Positions 63,843 through 64,000 of a stretch of 64,000 nt of DNA are shown piece after piece. Both the position numbers and the translations under genes were made by a program. Every line of letters begins with the position of its first letter. The stretch's first letter is position 1. The DNA comes from Rhodococcus spongiicola (GTDB lineage Bacteria > Actinomycetota > Actinomycetes > Mycobacteriales > Mycobacteriaceae). Under the pieces are notes generated by a model. The model was given only the letters and a program-made list of their open reading frames with translations. It made no database searches and had not been told where the DNA came from. The stretch lies in NCBI RefSeq assembly GCF_004011835.1, contig NZ_RKLN01000007.1, positions 142,597-206,596 of the forward strand, read 5' to 3'.

Positions 63843-64000
63843 GGTGGCCAAGAGTAGACCGAGGCTGGGTTTGCCCAGCTAGCCCGCGGTCACGTACCCT
63901 GTGGAACGCGAGTGTCTTCGATGCAGCTTCTAAATGCTGCGACCCGACACAGTTTCTCGACGCGGCTCCTCGTTGGCCGATGTACAGGCCGTGAGGATTG

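Overview
The window is high-GC DNA from a mycolic-acid actinomycete, most likely Rhodococcus or a close Nocardiaceae relative. This rests on frequent GTG/TTG starts, ATGA/GTGA stop-start overlaps, a bifunctional PriA-type hisA, an impA gene inside the his operon, and gene order matching the mycobacterial his / bcpB / trpE-trpC-trpB-trpA-lgt / pyk-tesB / ltp-DUF35 / pdtaR-polA segment.

Layout. 1-311: tandem repeats leading into a 50-aa membrane protein, perhaps the end of an upstream his block. 312-12602: accessory region with an arylsulfatase, membrane proteins, several secreted proteins of unknown function, pseudogene fragments and a decayed phage-type HNH gene. Its most striking feature is a two-gene secreted-protein module present twice in inverted orientation (about 0.8-1.7 kb and 10.6-11.8 kb), with constant promoter, signal peptide, C-terminal Gly-Ser-Leu tail and terminator but variable middles. 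12699-16104: hisH-hisA(priA)-impA-hisF-hisI. 16122-19105: tautomerase, monooxygenase-like protein, transglutaminase-like protein, AraC regulator, peroxiredoxin. 19164-25792: trpE, trp-associated membrane protein, trpC, trpB, trpA, lgt. 25789-37227: TM2 protein, gltBD, pyk, tesB, BacA-like ABC transporter. 37358-41100: an Rpf with a long leader and CRP-like sites, a DUF35/thiolase pair, and a hydrolase. 41045-44790: ArsR/CDF metal efflux and a Mn/Zn ABC importer. 44975-53277: a qorB/hxlR deletion scar, carotenoid oxygenase with PadR, oxidoreductase with TetR, and polyol dehydrogenase with xylulokinase surrounded by scattered xylulokinase fragments. 53348-59171: an unusual tRNA-Leu(CAA), pdtaR, polA, thioredoxin, a 2H phosphoesterase and an isopropylmalate/isocitrate-type dehydrogenase. 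59304-61978: polar amino-acid ABC importer. 61979-63842: decayed genes and a methyltransferase.

The best candidate for something under-described is a set of MIRU-like arrays of translationally coupled micro-ORFs. At 1-158 a 38-bp unit encodes a 13-aa peptide, and at 20759-21011 a 23-bp unit encodes an 8-aa peptide. In both, each unit's stop overlaps the next unit's start by four bases, so the chain runs unbroken into the start codon of a small membrane protein. The second array is seeded by the last codons of trpE.

The his and trp genes are linked metabolically. PriA (hisA) would supply the missing TrpF activity; trpD and trpG are also absent here. All functional calls come from reading translated sequence and recalling family motifs; no database search was run.
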